Program-made: the position numbers and the translations under genes
The notes under the pieces: generated by a model
Database searches by the model: none
What the model was told of the DNA's origin: nothing
What the model saw: the letters and a program-made list of their open reading frames with translations, nothing else
Shown here: piece after piece, positions 23,870-31,275 of the stretch
How positions within the stretch are numbered: position 1 is the stretch's first letter
How the letters are laid out: each line of letters begins with the position of its first letter
Source of the DNA: Xylophilus ampelinus
Lineage (GTDB): Bacteria; Pseudomonadota; Gammaproteobacteria; Burkholderiales; Burkholderiaceae_C
Assembly: GCF_901875635.1 (NCBI RefSeq)
Contig: NZ_CABFMN010000120.1
Span: 1-33,779, forward strand
DNA: 33,779 bases
Direction of reading: 5' to 3'

Positions 23870-24799
23870 ATGCCCCCCGTCCAGGTCCTGATCAGCGAAG
23901 TCGGCCCGCGCGACGGCCTGCAATCGGTGAAGGCCACCATGCCCACGGCCGACAAGCTGCGCTGGATCGACGCGCTGCATGCCGCCGGCCTGCGCGAGAT
24001 CGAGGTCGCCTCCTTCGTCCCTGCCAAGCTGCTGCCGCAGATGGCCGATGCGGCCGAGGTGGTGCGCCATGCCGCCACGCTGCCCGGCCTCACGGTGATG
24101 GCGCTGGTGCCCAACCGGCGCGGTGCCGAAGCCGCGCTGGCGGCCGGCGCGCACAAGCTCACCGTGCCGGTGTCGGCCAGCCGGGCCCATTCGCTGGCCA
24201 ACGTGCGCAAGACGCCCGAGGACATGGTCGAGGAAGTGCGCGCCATCGCCACGCTGCGCGACGAGCGGGCGCCGCAGGTCCGCCTAGAGGCCGGCATCTC
24301 CACCGCCTTCGGCTGCACGCTGCAGGGCCGGGTGGACGAGGACGACGTGATCCGGCTGGCCGTGCGGTGCGCCGATGCGGGCGCGCAGGAAGTCGGGCTG
24401 TCCGACACGGTCGGCTATGCCAACCCGGCGCAGGTGCGCCGCCTCTTCCGCCGCCTGCGCAGCGAACTGGGCGAGCGTGCTGGCGCGGCCCACATGCACA
24501 ACACGCGCGGCCTGGGCCTGGCCAACTGCCTGGCCGCCTTCGAGGAAGGCGTGACCACCTTCGATGCCTCGCTCGGCGGCCTGGGCGGCTGTCCCTACGC
24601 CCCCGGCGCCTCGGGCAACGTGGTGACCGAAGACCTGGTCTTCATGTTCGAGGCCATGGGCGTGTTCACCGGCATCGGCATCGACCGCCTCATGGCCGCG
24701 CGCGCACCGCTGGTGCAGGGCCTGCCCGGCGAGCCGGTCTACGGCATGACCCCGGAGGCGGGTCTTCCCAATGGATTTGTTCAAGGAGCGACCGCATGA
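23870..24799 (+). CDS. Hydroxymethylglutaryl-CoA lyase family protein
   Basis: A 309-residue TIM-barrel lyase of the HMGL-like family. It has VGPRDGLQ (11-18) with the substrate Arg and metal Asp, the metal ligands HMHN (208-211) and the lyase signature GLGGCPYAPGASGN with catalytic Cys241. These are the features of true HMG-CoA lyase, which splits HMG-CoA into acetyl-CoA and acetoacetate. Related enzymes cleave other 3-hydroxyacyl-CoAs. GGAG precedes the ATG. The stop overlaps the CoA-transferase start by 4 bases, so the two are a coupled operon divergent from the IclR gene. Leucine-pathway genes (liuABC) are absent here, suggesting a separate carboxylate pathway. Confidence 0.9.
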   Translation: MPPVQVLISEVGPRDGLQSVKATMPTADKLRWIDALHAAGLREIEVASFVPAKLLPQMADAAEVVRHAATLPGLTVMALVPNRRGAEAALAAGAHKLTVPVSASRAHSLANVRKTPEDMVEEVRAIATLRDERAPQVRLEAGISTAFGCTLQGRVDEDDVIRLAVRCADAGAQEVGLSDTVGYANPAQVRRLFRRLRSELGERAGAAHMHNTRGLGLANCLAAFEEGVTTFDASLGGLGGCPYAPGASGNVVTEDLVFMFEAMGVFTGIGIDRLMAARAPLVQGLPGEPVYGMTPEAGLPNGFVQGATA

Positions 24800-26025
24800 C
24801 GGACACCGCCGCGACGCCGCTGCCCGATGCCGGCACGAACCCGGAGGCGCGCCTGCCCTACGCCGGCATCCGCGTCGTCGAGTTCACCCACATGGTCATG
24901 GGCCCGACCTGCGGGCTGCTGCTGGGCGACCTGGGGGCGGAAGTCATCAAGGTCGAACCCGTGGAAGGCGACGCCACGCGGCGCCTGCTCGGCTCGGGCG
25001 CGGGCTTCTTTCCCACCTTCAACCGCAACAAGAAGAGCATCGCGCTGGACCTCAAGCGGCCCGAGGGTGTGGAAGCCGCGCGCAAGCTGGTCGCCACCGC
25101 CGACATCGTGAGCGAGAACTTCAAACCCGGCACGATGAAGAAGCTGGGCCTGGACTACGCCGCGCTCAAGGCCATCAACCCGCGACTCATCTACGTGAGC
25201 CACAAGGGCTTCCTGCCCGGCCCCTACGACCATCGCACCGCGCTGGACGAGGTGGTGCAGATGATGGGCGGCCTGGCCTACATGACCGGCCGCGCCGGCG
25301 ACCCGCTGCGCGCGGGCACCAGCGTCAACGACATCATGGGCGGCATGTTCGGCGCCATCGGCGCCATGGCCGCGCTGCGCCAGCGCGAACTCACGGGCGA
25401 AGGCTGCGAGGTGCAGTCGGCCCTGTTCGAGAACAACATTTTTCTCGTCGCGCAACACATGATGCAGTTCGCCGCGACGGGCAAGGCCGCCGACCCGATG
25501 CCCAGCCGCATCTCGGCCTGGGGCATCTACGACGTCTTCACGGTCAAGGACGGCGAGCAGATCTTCCTGGCGGTGGTGAGCGACCGGCAGTGGCAGGTGT
25601 TCTGCAACGCCTTCGGCCTGCAGGAGATGCTGGCCGATCCGCGCCTGGCCACCAACAACGACCGCGTGCGCGCCCGCGAATGGATGATGCCGATGCTGCG
25701 CTCGCACCTCGCCGCTCATGCGGCGGCCGAACTGGCGGCCGTGTTCGAACGCCACGAACTGCCCTTCGCGCCCATCACCAAGCCGCAGGAGCTCTTCGAC
25801 GACCCGCACCTCAACGCCAGCGGCGGCCTTGCGCCGGTGCGCATGAACGACGGCAGCGAGTCGAAGGTGCCGCTGCTGCCTTTCACCCTCGGCGGCGAGC
25901 GCCTGGGCATCCGCCACCAGCCCCCGTTGCTCGGCGAGCACACGTCCGAACTGCTGCGCGCGGCCGGCTACAGCGACGCGCAGGTCGAGGCGATGCTGGC
26001 GGCGGGGGCGGCCGCCGGCGCCTGA
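24796..26025 (+). CDS. CaiB/BaiF family CoA-transferase
   Basis: A 409-residue class III CoA-transferase, moving CoA between carboxylates. The N-terminal VVEFTHMVMGPTCGLLLGDLGAEVIKVE is the family signature, and the catalytic Asp is probably D179 in SVNDIMGG. NRNKKSIALDLK and GCEVQSALFEN also fit. AAGGAG lies eight bases before the ATG. It overlaps the lyase gene and likely loads CoA onto the substrate that the lyase then cleaves. The donor (succinyl-CoA or acetyl-CoA) cannot be told. It converges with the Bug receptor gene with 15 bases between stops. Confidence 0.93.
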   Translation: MTDTAATPLPDAGTNPEARLPYAGIRVVEFTHMVMGPTCGLLLGDLGAEVIKVEPVEGDATRRLLGSGAGFFPTFNRNKKSIALDLKRPEGVEAARKLVATADIVSENFKPGTMKKLGLDYAALKAINPRLIYVSHKGFLPGPYDHRTALDEVVQMMGGLAYMTGRAGDPLRAGTSVNDIMGGMFGAIGAMAALRQRELTGEGCEVQSALFENNIFLVAQHMMQFAATGKAADPMPSRISAWGIYDVFTVKDGEQIFLAVVSDRQWQVFCNAFGLQEMLADPRLATNNDRVRAREWMMPMLRSHLAAHAAAELAAVFERHELPFAPITKPQELFDDPHLNASGGLAPVRMNDGSESKVPLLPFTLGGERLGIRHQPPLLGEHTSELLRAAGYSDAQVEAMLAAGAAAGA

Positions 26026-26040
26026 GCATCGACTTGCGAC

Positions 26041-27030
26041 TCAGGTGTCGATGCGGATGTTGTTCGCCTTGGCGATGCGGCTCCACTTGTCGTATTCGCT
26101 GCGCGAGATGCGCGCGAATTCCTCGACCGAGTTGCCTACCGGCTGCAGGCCCAGGTCGACCAGCTTGCTGCGCACCTCGGGGAGTTGCAGAACCTTGACG
26201 ATCTCGGTGTTGTAGCGGGCGACGATGTCCCTGGGCGTGGCCGCCGGCACGTAGAAGCCCTGCCAGCCGTCGCCGTCGTAACCGGGCAGCAGCTCGGCCA
26301 CGGCCGGCGTGTCGGGCAGCGCCGCGCTGCGCTTCGGGCTGGTGATGGCCAGCGCACGCAGCTTGCCGCTCTTGACCAGCGGGATCGCCGTCGTCGCGGG
26401 CTCGAAGCACAGCGGCACCTGGCCCGCCATCACGTCGGTCAGGGGGCTGCCCTTGTAGGGGATGTGCACCATCTTCACGCCGGCCATGTTGTTCATCATC
26501 TCCATGACGACGTGCGGGCCCGAGCCCACGCCCAGCGAGCCGTACTCCACGACGCCGGGGTTCGCCTTGGCGCGCGCCAGCAGGTCCTTGAGCGATTTGT
26601 CGGGCTGCTGCGGCCCGGTCACCAACACGTAGGGCACCAGCGCCACCTGGGTCACGGGCGCGAAGTCCCTGAACGTGTCGTAGGGCAGCCGCGTGTAGAC
26701 GTTCGGGTTGATGCCCATGATCGAGTTCACGGTCATGAACAGCGTGTAGCCGTCGCCGGGGCTCTTGGCCGCGACCTCGGCACCGATGATGCCGGCCGCA
26801 CCGGCGCGGTTGTCGACCAGCAGCGGCTGGCCGAGCGCGCGGCCCAGCGGCTCGCTGACGATGCGGGCCACCACGTCGGGCGACACGCCGGCGGCGAAGG
26901 GCACCACCAGCTTGATGGGCTTGTCGGGCCATTTGCCCTGCGCGCGGGCGGCGGTGGTGGCGAAGGCCGTGGGCGCGAGCGTGGCGGCGGCCAGTCGCGT
27001 CAGGGCCTGGCGGCGGGTGGGGTGGGGCAT
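26041..27030 (-). CDS. Bug-family (tripartite tricarboxylate transporter) solute-binding protein
   Basis: A 329-residue periplasmic receptor. MPHPTRRQALTRLAAAT with ARAQ looks like a twin-arginine signal. The mature protein begins KWPDKPIKLVVPFAAGVSPD, followed by VDNRAGAAGIIGAEVAAKSPGDGYTL, the hallmark of Bug receptors, which bind carboxylates via two water-bridging loops. KVLQLPEVRSKLVDLGLQPVG is the usual C-terminal part. No TctB/TctA membrane genes are present, as is common for the expanded Bug set in Burkholderiales. It is the last gene of the cupin-hydrolase-receptor operon. The ligand is probably the acid used by the neighbouring enzymes, by inference. Confidence 0.93.
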   Translation of the reverse strand: MPHPTRRQALTRLAAATLAPTAFATTAARAQGKWPDKPIKLVVPFAAGVSPDVVARIVSEPLGRALGQPLLVDNRAGAAGIIGAEVAAKSPGDGYTLFMTVNSIMGINPNVYTRLPYDTFRDFAPVTQVALVPYVLVTGPQQPDKSLKDLLARAKANPGVVEYGSLGVGSGPHVVMEMMNNMAGVKMVHIPYKGSPLTDVMAGQVPLCFEPATTAIPLVKSGKLRALAITSPKRSAALPDTPAVAELLPGYDGDGWQGFYVPAATPRDIVARYNTEIVKVLQLPEVRSKLVDLGLQPVGNSVEEFARISRSEYDKWSRIAKANNIRIDT

Positions 27031-27070
27031 GGGGCGTCTCCGTGGATGGTGTGGGTGTGTGCGGTGCGGC

Positions 27071-27865
27071 TCAGTCCGCCCGCAGCCAGTGACGCATGGC
27101 GTCGATGAGCGGCGTCGCCGCGACGATGTGCGGGTAGTGGCCGCCGGTGGGCAGGCGCACGGTGCGGGCATGTGGGGAGCGCGTGCGCACGCGTTCGCGC
27201 ACCTCGGGGCGGATCGTGGGGTCGTCTTCGCAATCCGCGACGACGGTGCGCGGTACGGCGGCGGGTGGCAGTGCCGGCGCATGGGCGACCTGGCGCAGCC
27301 GGCCGTGTAACTGCTCCGCCGGCAGGGTGTGGCGCAGCAGTTCGAGCTGCACCGCTCGCAGCGCGTCGTCGGGCCGCGCCGCGAGCGCCGCGTCCCAGCG
27401 CGCGAGCACGTCTGCACTGGAGGCGGTGTCCAGCCAGGCCGCATCGAAAAGCGGCGATCCGGCGACATCGCCGCCGTCGACGAAGGTATTGCCGAGCCAC
27501 AGGCCATCGACCTGCGTCGGATGCCGCTGCGCGAAGGCCTGCGCCCACCAGGCGCCATAGGACGAGCCCCAGACCGCGCACGGCCCGGTGCCCAGCGACT
27601 GCAGCAGCGCCGACAGGCCGTCGGCCAGCGCGGGCGCGTCGCAGCCGCCCGGATAGGTGACCGCGATCACGCGCCGCTCGCCGGCAAAGGCCTGCGCGAT
27701 GCGCCAGGCGCTGGCGGCATCGCCGAGCGCGCCGGGCAGCAGCACCAGCGGCGGCGCGCCGCGTCCGTTGTCGGCGAAGCGCCAGACCGCGGGCGAGCCG
27801 TCGGTGAAGCGGCGCCATTCGCAGGCCTGCGACCAGGCCGCCATCCCGGAAGAACAGGACGTCAT
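27071..27865 (-). CDS. Alpha/beta hydrolase
   Basis: A 264-residue hydrolase. The oxyanion region PGALGD (44-49), the nucleophile elbow GSSYG with Ser102 (100-104), an acidic residue in DCEDD (211-215) and His243 in GGHYPH complete a catalytic triad. Its ATG overlaps the cupin stop by 4 bases (ATGA). An internal ATG at 27844 is possible. It lies between the cupin and Bug receptor genes in one leftward operon. Ester, lactone or C-C bond substrates are all possible. The setting suggests release of a carboxylate. Confidence 0.87.
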   Translation of the reverse strand: MTSCSSGMAAWSQACEWRRFTDGSPAVWRFADNGRGAPPLVLLPGALGDAASAWRIAQAFAGERRVIAVTYPGGCDAPALADGLSALLQSLGTGPCAVWGSSYGAWWAQAFAQRHPTQVDGLWLGNTFVDGGDVAGSPLFDAAWLDTASSADVLARWDAALAARPDDALRAVQLELLRHTLPAEQLHGRLRQVAHAPALPPAAVPRTVVADCEDDPTIRPEVRERVRTRSPHARTVRLPTGGHYPHIVAATPLIDAMRHWLRAD

Positions 27866-28416
27866 GCCGCCAGGTAGCCTTCTTCGCGCAACGTCTTCTT
27901 GGCGTCGTCGGTGAAGTCGGCTTCGGGCGCGTTGCCGCTGATGACGAACATCAGGAAGTGGGTGGCGTCCGGCTCGTCGTGCGTGACGTTCTCGAAGCGG
28001 CGGTTCACGCCGGGTGGGAAGGAGCACACATCCCAGGGGCCGACGTCGAAGAACTCGACCTTCCCGTCGACTTCCCACGAGCAGCGCCAGCGGCCGGTCA
28101 GCGGCATGAAGGTCTCGTTGGTGTCGTGGTTGTGCATCATCGGGCCGTTGCCCGGCTTGGCCTCGCAGAAGCCGAGGTTGAAGCCCTCGCTGATCGGGAT
28201 CGCCGAGTTGGCCGCGGCCTGCGCGCCCACCGGCGACACGACCTGGGCACCGCCCTTGCCCTTGGGCGGCTGGAAACCGATCGCGTTGTAGAGCTTGCGC
28301 ACTGCGCTGGGGTAGCGGCTGTCGGGCAGGCCGCCGTCGAAGCCCTTGAGGTCTTTGAAAAAGGCCACGCGCTTGCGCATCTCGTCGCGCGTCAGACGGA
28401 TCTGGGGAAGTGCCAT
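27862..28416 (-). CDS. Cupin-domain protein
   Basis: A 184-residue single-cupin protein. Motif 1 fits G(X)5HXH(X)3E(X)6G exactly at residues 89-108 (His95, His97, Glu101, Gly108). In motif 2, PPGVNRRFEN (134-143), the His that normally completes the metal site is Arg139, so metal binding is incomplete or uses another residue. An N-terminal region of about 80 residues (LTRDEMRKRVAFFKDLKGFDGG) precedes the barrel. It is the first gene of the operon, divergent from a LysR gene, and overlaps the hydrolase start. It could be an enzyme (dioxygenase or isomerase) or a sensor. I do not assign a reaction. Confidence 0.85.
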   Translation of the reverse strand: MALPQIRLTRDEMRKRVAFFKDLKGFDGGLPDSRYPSAVRKLYNAIGFQPPKGKGGAQVVSPVGAQAAANSAIPISEGFNLGFCEAKPGNGPMMHNHDTNETFMPLTGRWRCSWEVDGKVEFFDVGPWDVCSFPPGVNRRFENVTHDEPDATHFLMFVISGNAPEADFTDDAKKTLREEGYLAA

Positions 28417-28499
28417 CGTGGGTGTCTCTCTGTCGATGTCGAAAGCGTTGAGGGGATGTCGGGTCCGGACGGGGCGCAGTGTGGCCGGGGCGTGCCGCC

Positions 28500-28556
28500 A
28501 CCCGCAATCGCGCGCGCCGATGCCCGCCATCGCACCGGCCGATGGCGGCTGCGGGT
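28500..28556. promoter_or_regulatory. Nested inverted repeat in the LysR/cupin divergent promoter
   Basis: The outer arms ACCCGCA (28500-28506) and TGCGGGT (28550-28556) enclose inner arms CCGCCATCG (28524-28532) and CGATGGCGG (28540-28548). It lies between the cupin start and the LysR start, about where a LysR regulator would bind to control both. Confidence 0.5.
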
Positions 28557-28602
28557 TTCCACCGAGCGGGTGCTGCGCACCGCCGCGAGGCAAGATCGAC
28601 CC

Positions 28603-29514
28603 ATGAAGATGCACGACCTCGACCTGCCGCTGCTGCGTGCTTTCGACGCGCTGCTGCGCGAACGGCACATCACGCGCGCGGCCGAGCGGCTGGAGATCAG
28701 CCAGTCGTCGATGAGCGTGGCGCTGGCCAGGCTGCGCGACCGCATGGGCGACGAGCTGCTGATGCGCAGCGGCACCGGCTGGATGCCGACCGAACTGGCC
28801 CTCCTGCTATGGCCGCGTGTGCAGGAGGCGATCGCCGCGCTCGAGCGAGTGCTCGAGCCCGCGCACTTCGACCCGGCCGCGGCGACGCAGACCTTTCGCC
28901 TGATCGTCATCGACTACATCGACCTGCTGATGATGCCGGCCGTGATGCGCCGCATCCGCCGCGAGGCACCGGGCGTGCGGCTGCATGTGTTGCAGACCAA
29001 CCCGCACCATTTCGCCGAGATGATGGCCGCCGGTGAATTGGACCTCGCGCTGACCTACTTCCCCAACGCGCCCGAGTACCTGAAGGGCCGGCGGCTGTTC
29101 TCCGACCGTTTCCTCGGCCTGGCGGCGCGCGCTCACCCGGTGCACGAGGCGACGCTGGATGTGGCGGCCTTCTGCGCGTTGCCGCACGTCACCATCGAGC
29201 TGGTGTCGGCGCAGATCTACAACGTGCAGATCGATGCCGCGCTGGAGCCGCACGGGCTGCGCCGCCAGGTGCGCATGACCAAGCCGAATTTCCTCGCGCT
29301 GCCCTTCGTGCTGGAGACCTCGGACATGGTGGCCAGCATCCCCGCGCGGCTGGCGCGCCGCATGATGCGCATGGCCGAGGTCGAGCCCTTCGACATCCCG
29401 CTCGACCTGCCCACCTTCGACGTCAAGATGCTGTGGCATCCGCGCACCGACCACTCGCCCGCGCACGCCTGGCTGCGCGAGGTGATGGCCGACTGCGCGC
29501 GCGAGATCGAATGA
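28603..29514 (+). CDS. LysR-family regulator (NodD/NahR/PnbR-like)
   Basis: A 303-residue regulator. The HTH is at about residues 8-66 (LPLLRAFDALLRERHITRAAERLEISQSSMSVALARLRD). The wording DLDLPLLRAFDALLRERHITRAAE is typical of the NodD/NahR branch, which often senses aromatic or phenolic acids. The effector domain begins near residue 92 (FRLIVIDYIDLLMMPAVMRRIRREAPGVRL). It is divergent from the cupin/hydrolase/receptor operon and probably its activator. The ATG at 28603 was preferred over a second ATG two codons later (28609). The stop is five bases before repeat copy E. Confidence 0.93.
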   Translation: MKMHDLDLPLLRAFDALLRERHITRAAERLEISQSSMSVALARLRDRMGDELLMRSGTGWMPTELALLLWPRVQEAIAALERVLEPAHFDPAAATQTFRLIVIDYIDLLMMPAVMRRIRREAPGVRLHVLQTNPHHFAEMMAAGELDLALTYFPNAPEYLKGRRLFSDRFLGLAARAHPVHEATLDVAAFCALPHVTIELVSAQIYNVQIDAALEPHGLRRQVRMTKPNFLALPFVLETSDMVASIPARLARRMMRMAEVEPFDIPLDLPTFDVKMLWHPRTDHSPAHAWLREVMADCAREIE

Positions 29515-29519
29515 CTGCT

Positions 29520-29579
29520 TGCTATCGAAACCATAGCTGCTGACGCACGCGCACAGGGCGTTGCGGCCCTTTTTGGTTC
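29520..29579 (-). repeat. Dispersed 60-bp element, copy E (inverted)
   Basis: The same element in reverse orientation. On the minus strand: ACCAAAAAGGGCCGCAACGC, a GC-rich middle, AGCTATGGTTTCGATAGCA. Its palindrome end sits five bases beyond the upstream LysR stop, keeping the rule seen in the other copies. It fills over half of the 112 bases between the two LysR genes. Confidence 0.8.
29555..29574 (+). terminator. Terminator within repeat copy E
   Basis: AGGGC/GCCCT (5 bp, six-base loop GTTGCG) followed by TTTTT, a complete intrinsic terminator for the LysR gene ending at 29514. It is the same stem and T-run that other copies of the repeat carry in part. Confidence 0.7.
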
Positions 29580-29626
29580 GAAGATCGGGGCGGCATGGAC
29601 GGGCCGGCTCGCATAATCGGCGCCCG

Positions 29627-30613
29627 ATGGACCGCCTCACCCAGCTCGAAACCTTCGTCGCCGTGGCCACGCGCGGCAGCCTCACGGCGGCCGCCAAGGC
29701 CGAGGGCGTGGCACCGGCCATCGTCGGGCGGCGGATCGATGCGCTGGAGGAGCGCCTGGGCGTCAAGCTGCTGCTGCGCACCACGCGACGCCTCACGCTC
29801 ACGCACGAGGGCAGCGCCTTCCTGGAGGACTGCCAGCGCCTGCTGACCGAGCTGGCCAATGCCGAGGCCAGCGTCAGTGCCGGCGGCGTCAAGGCCAGCG
29901 GGCATCTGCGCGTGACGGCGCCGGCCGGGTTCGGGCGCCGCCATGTGGCGCCGCTGGTGCCGCGCTTCCACGAGCTGCATCCGGAAGTGACCATCTCGCT
30001 TAACCTCAGCGACCGGGTGATCGACATGGCGGGCGAGAACTTCGACTGCGCCGTGCGCGTGGGCGACCTGCCCGATTCCTCGCTCGTGAGCATGCGCTTG
30101 GCCGACAACCGGCGCCGCTGCGTCGCCACGCCGGAGTTCCTGCGCCGCCACGGCGTGCCGCAGCACCCTACGGACCTGGTGCGCTTCGCCTGCCTGACGC
30201 TGAGCAGCGATGCCTCGCAGACGCGCGGATGGGCGTTCCGCGTGCCGCGGACCGCCCATGGGCGGCATGAGGAAGGCGGCCTTGCGGGCGCGCGCGTGCC
30301 GGGCGACGAAGCGCAGGCGCACGAGGTCATCCACCTCAAGCCCAGCGGCCCGCTCGACTGTTCCGACGGCCAGGTGCTGCACGACTGGTGCCTGGCGGGC
30401 CACGGCATCGCCTGGCGCAGCACCTGGGAGGTGGAGGCCGAGATCGACGCGGGCCTGCTGGTGCCGGTGCTCGACCGCTTCGCCGCGCCGCCCAACGGCA
30501 TCTATGCAGTATTCCCGCAGCGCAAGCATTTGCCGCTTCGGGTGCGGCTGTGGCTGGATTTCCTCAGGGCGCACTACGCGCGGCCAGACTACTGGGGGCG
30601 CGTGGCGGGCTGA
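29627..30613 (+). CDS. LysR-family transcriptional regulator
   Basis: A 328-residue LysR protein of the large AaeR/PgrR-like group. The HTH is at about residues 2-62 (MDRLTQLETFVAVATRGSLTAAAKAEGVAPAIVGRRIDALEE). The effector domain begins near residue 92 (GHLRVTAPAGFGRRHVAPLVP). It is slightly longer than usual (about 300) because of an Arg/Gly-rich insertion in the effector domain, around residues 204-220 (RVPRTAHGRHEEGGLAGAR). A CATAAT hexamer 10 bases before the ATG is a possible -10 element. The target is not evident. The downstream DUF2214 gene is 131 bases away. Confidence 0.9.
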   Translation: MDRLTQLETFVAVATRGSLTAAAKAEGVAPAIVGRRIDALEERLGVKLLLRTTRRLTLTHEGSAFLEDCQRLLTELANAEASVSAGGVKASGHLRVTAPAGFGRRHVAPLVPRFHELHPEVTISLNLSDRVIDMAGENFDCAVRVGDLPDSSLVSMRLADNRRRCVATPEFLRRHGVPQHPTDLVRFACLTLSSDASQTRGWAFRVPRTAHGRHEEGGLAGARVPGDEAQAHEVIHLKPSGPLDCSDGQVLHDWCLAGHGIAWRSTWEVEAEIDAGLLVPVLDRFAAPPNGIYAVFPQRKHLPLRVRLWLDFLRAHYARPDYWGRVAG

Positions 30614-30744
30614 GCGAAGCGCCATTCGCGCCTGCATGCCGGCGTTTCGCGCCGCAAGGCGGCACTTCGTCGCTCGGGCCGGCCAGGACGGGCCTGCGCG
30701 GCACAATCCGTCGACCTTTGCCACCCACGACGAAAGCCGCCGCG

Positions 30745-31197
30745 ATGACCCTCGAAGCCATCCTCGCCTACCTGCACCTGCTGGCCATCCTGACGATGGT
30801 CGTCTTCATCGCCAGCGAGGCGGCGCTGTGCCGCATCGAGTGGCTCAACGCGAAGGTGGTCGAGCGGCTGGCACGGGTCGACACGGTCTACGGCATCGCC
30901 GCCATGGCCGTGCTGGCCACCGGCATCGTGCGCACGGTGTGGGGGGTGAAGGGCACGGCCTGGTACTGGACCAACCCGTTGCTGCACGTGAAGTTCACGC
31001 TCTTCATCATCGTCGGCGTGGTCTCGATCTTCCCGACGCTCACCTACCTGCGCTGGCGCAAGGAGCTGCGCGCCACGGGCGCGCTGCCGACCGAGGCCGA
31101 GGTGAAGAAGACGCGCAAGCTGGTGATGGTGCAGGCGCACCTGATCGCGGTGATCCCGCTGTTCGCCGTCTTCCTGGCGCGCGGCTTCGGAAAGTAG
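30745..31197 (+). CDS. DUF2214 family membrane protein
   Basis: A 150-residue inner-membrane protein with four hydrophobic segments, at about residues 5-25, 48-66, 82-100 and 128-146, and a basic cytoplasmic loop (RWRKELRATG). LEAILAYLHLLAILTMVVFIASEAAL is the family's N-terminal signature. The family resembles the four-helix haem/oxidase-associated membrane proteins but no function is known. It ends just before a strong terminator. A CACAAT hexamer near 30702 may be its -10. Confidence 0.85.
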   Translation: MTLEAILAYLHLLAILTMVVFIASEAALCRIEWLNAKVVERLARVDTVYGIAAMAVLATGIVRTVWGVKGTAWYWTNPLLHVKFTLFIIVGVVSIFPTLTYLRWRKELRATGALPTEAEVKKTRKLVMVQAHLIAVIPLFAVFLARGFGK

Positions 31198-31229
31198 CCC
31201 GGCCCCGCCGCGAAGCGGCGCCTCAAGTA

Positions 31230-31260
31230 CAAAGCCCCGCAGGTGCGGGGCTTTGTTTTC
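31230..31260 (+). terminator. Rho-independent terminator of the DUF2214 gene
   Basis: An 11-bp stem CAAAGCCCCGC/GCGGGGCTTTG with loop AGGT (31230-31255) followed by TTTTC. It lies 33 bases past the DUF2214 stop. On the opposite strand it sits 21 bases past the PsiF-repeat gene stop, where it may act more weakly. Confidence 0.9.
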
Positions 31261-31275
31261 TCCTTGGCGAAGCCG

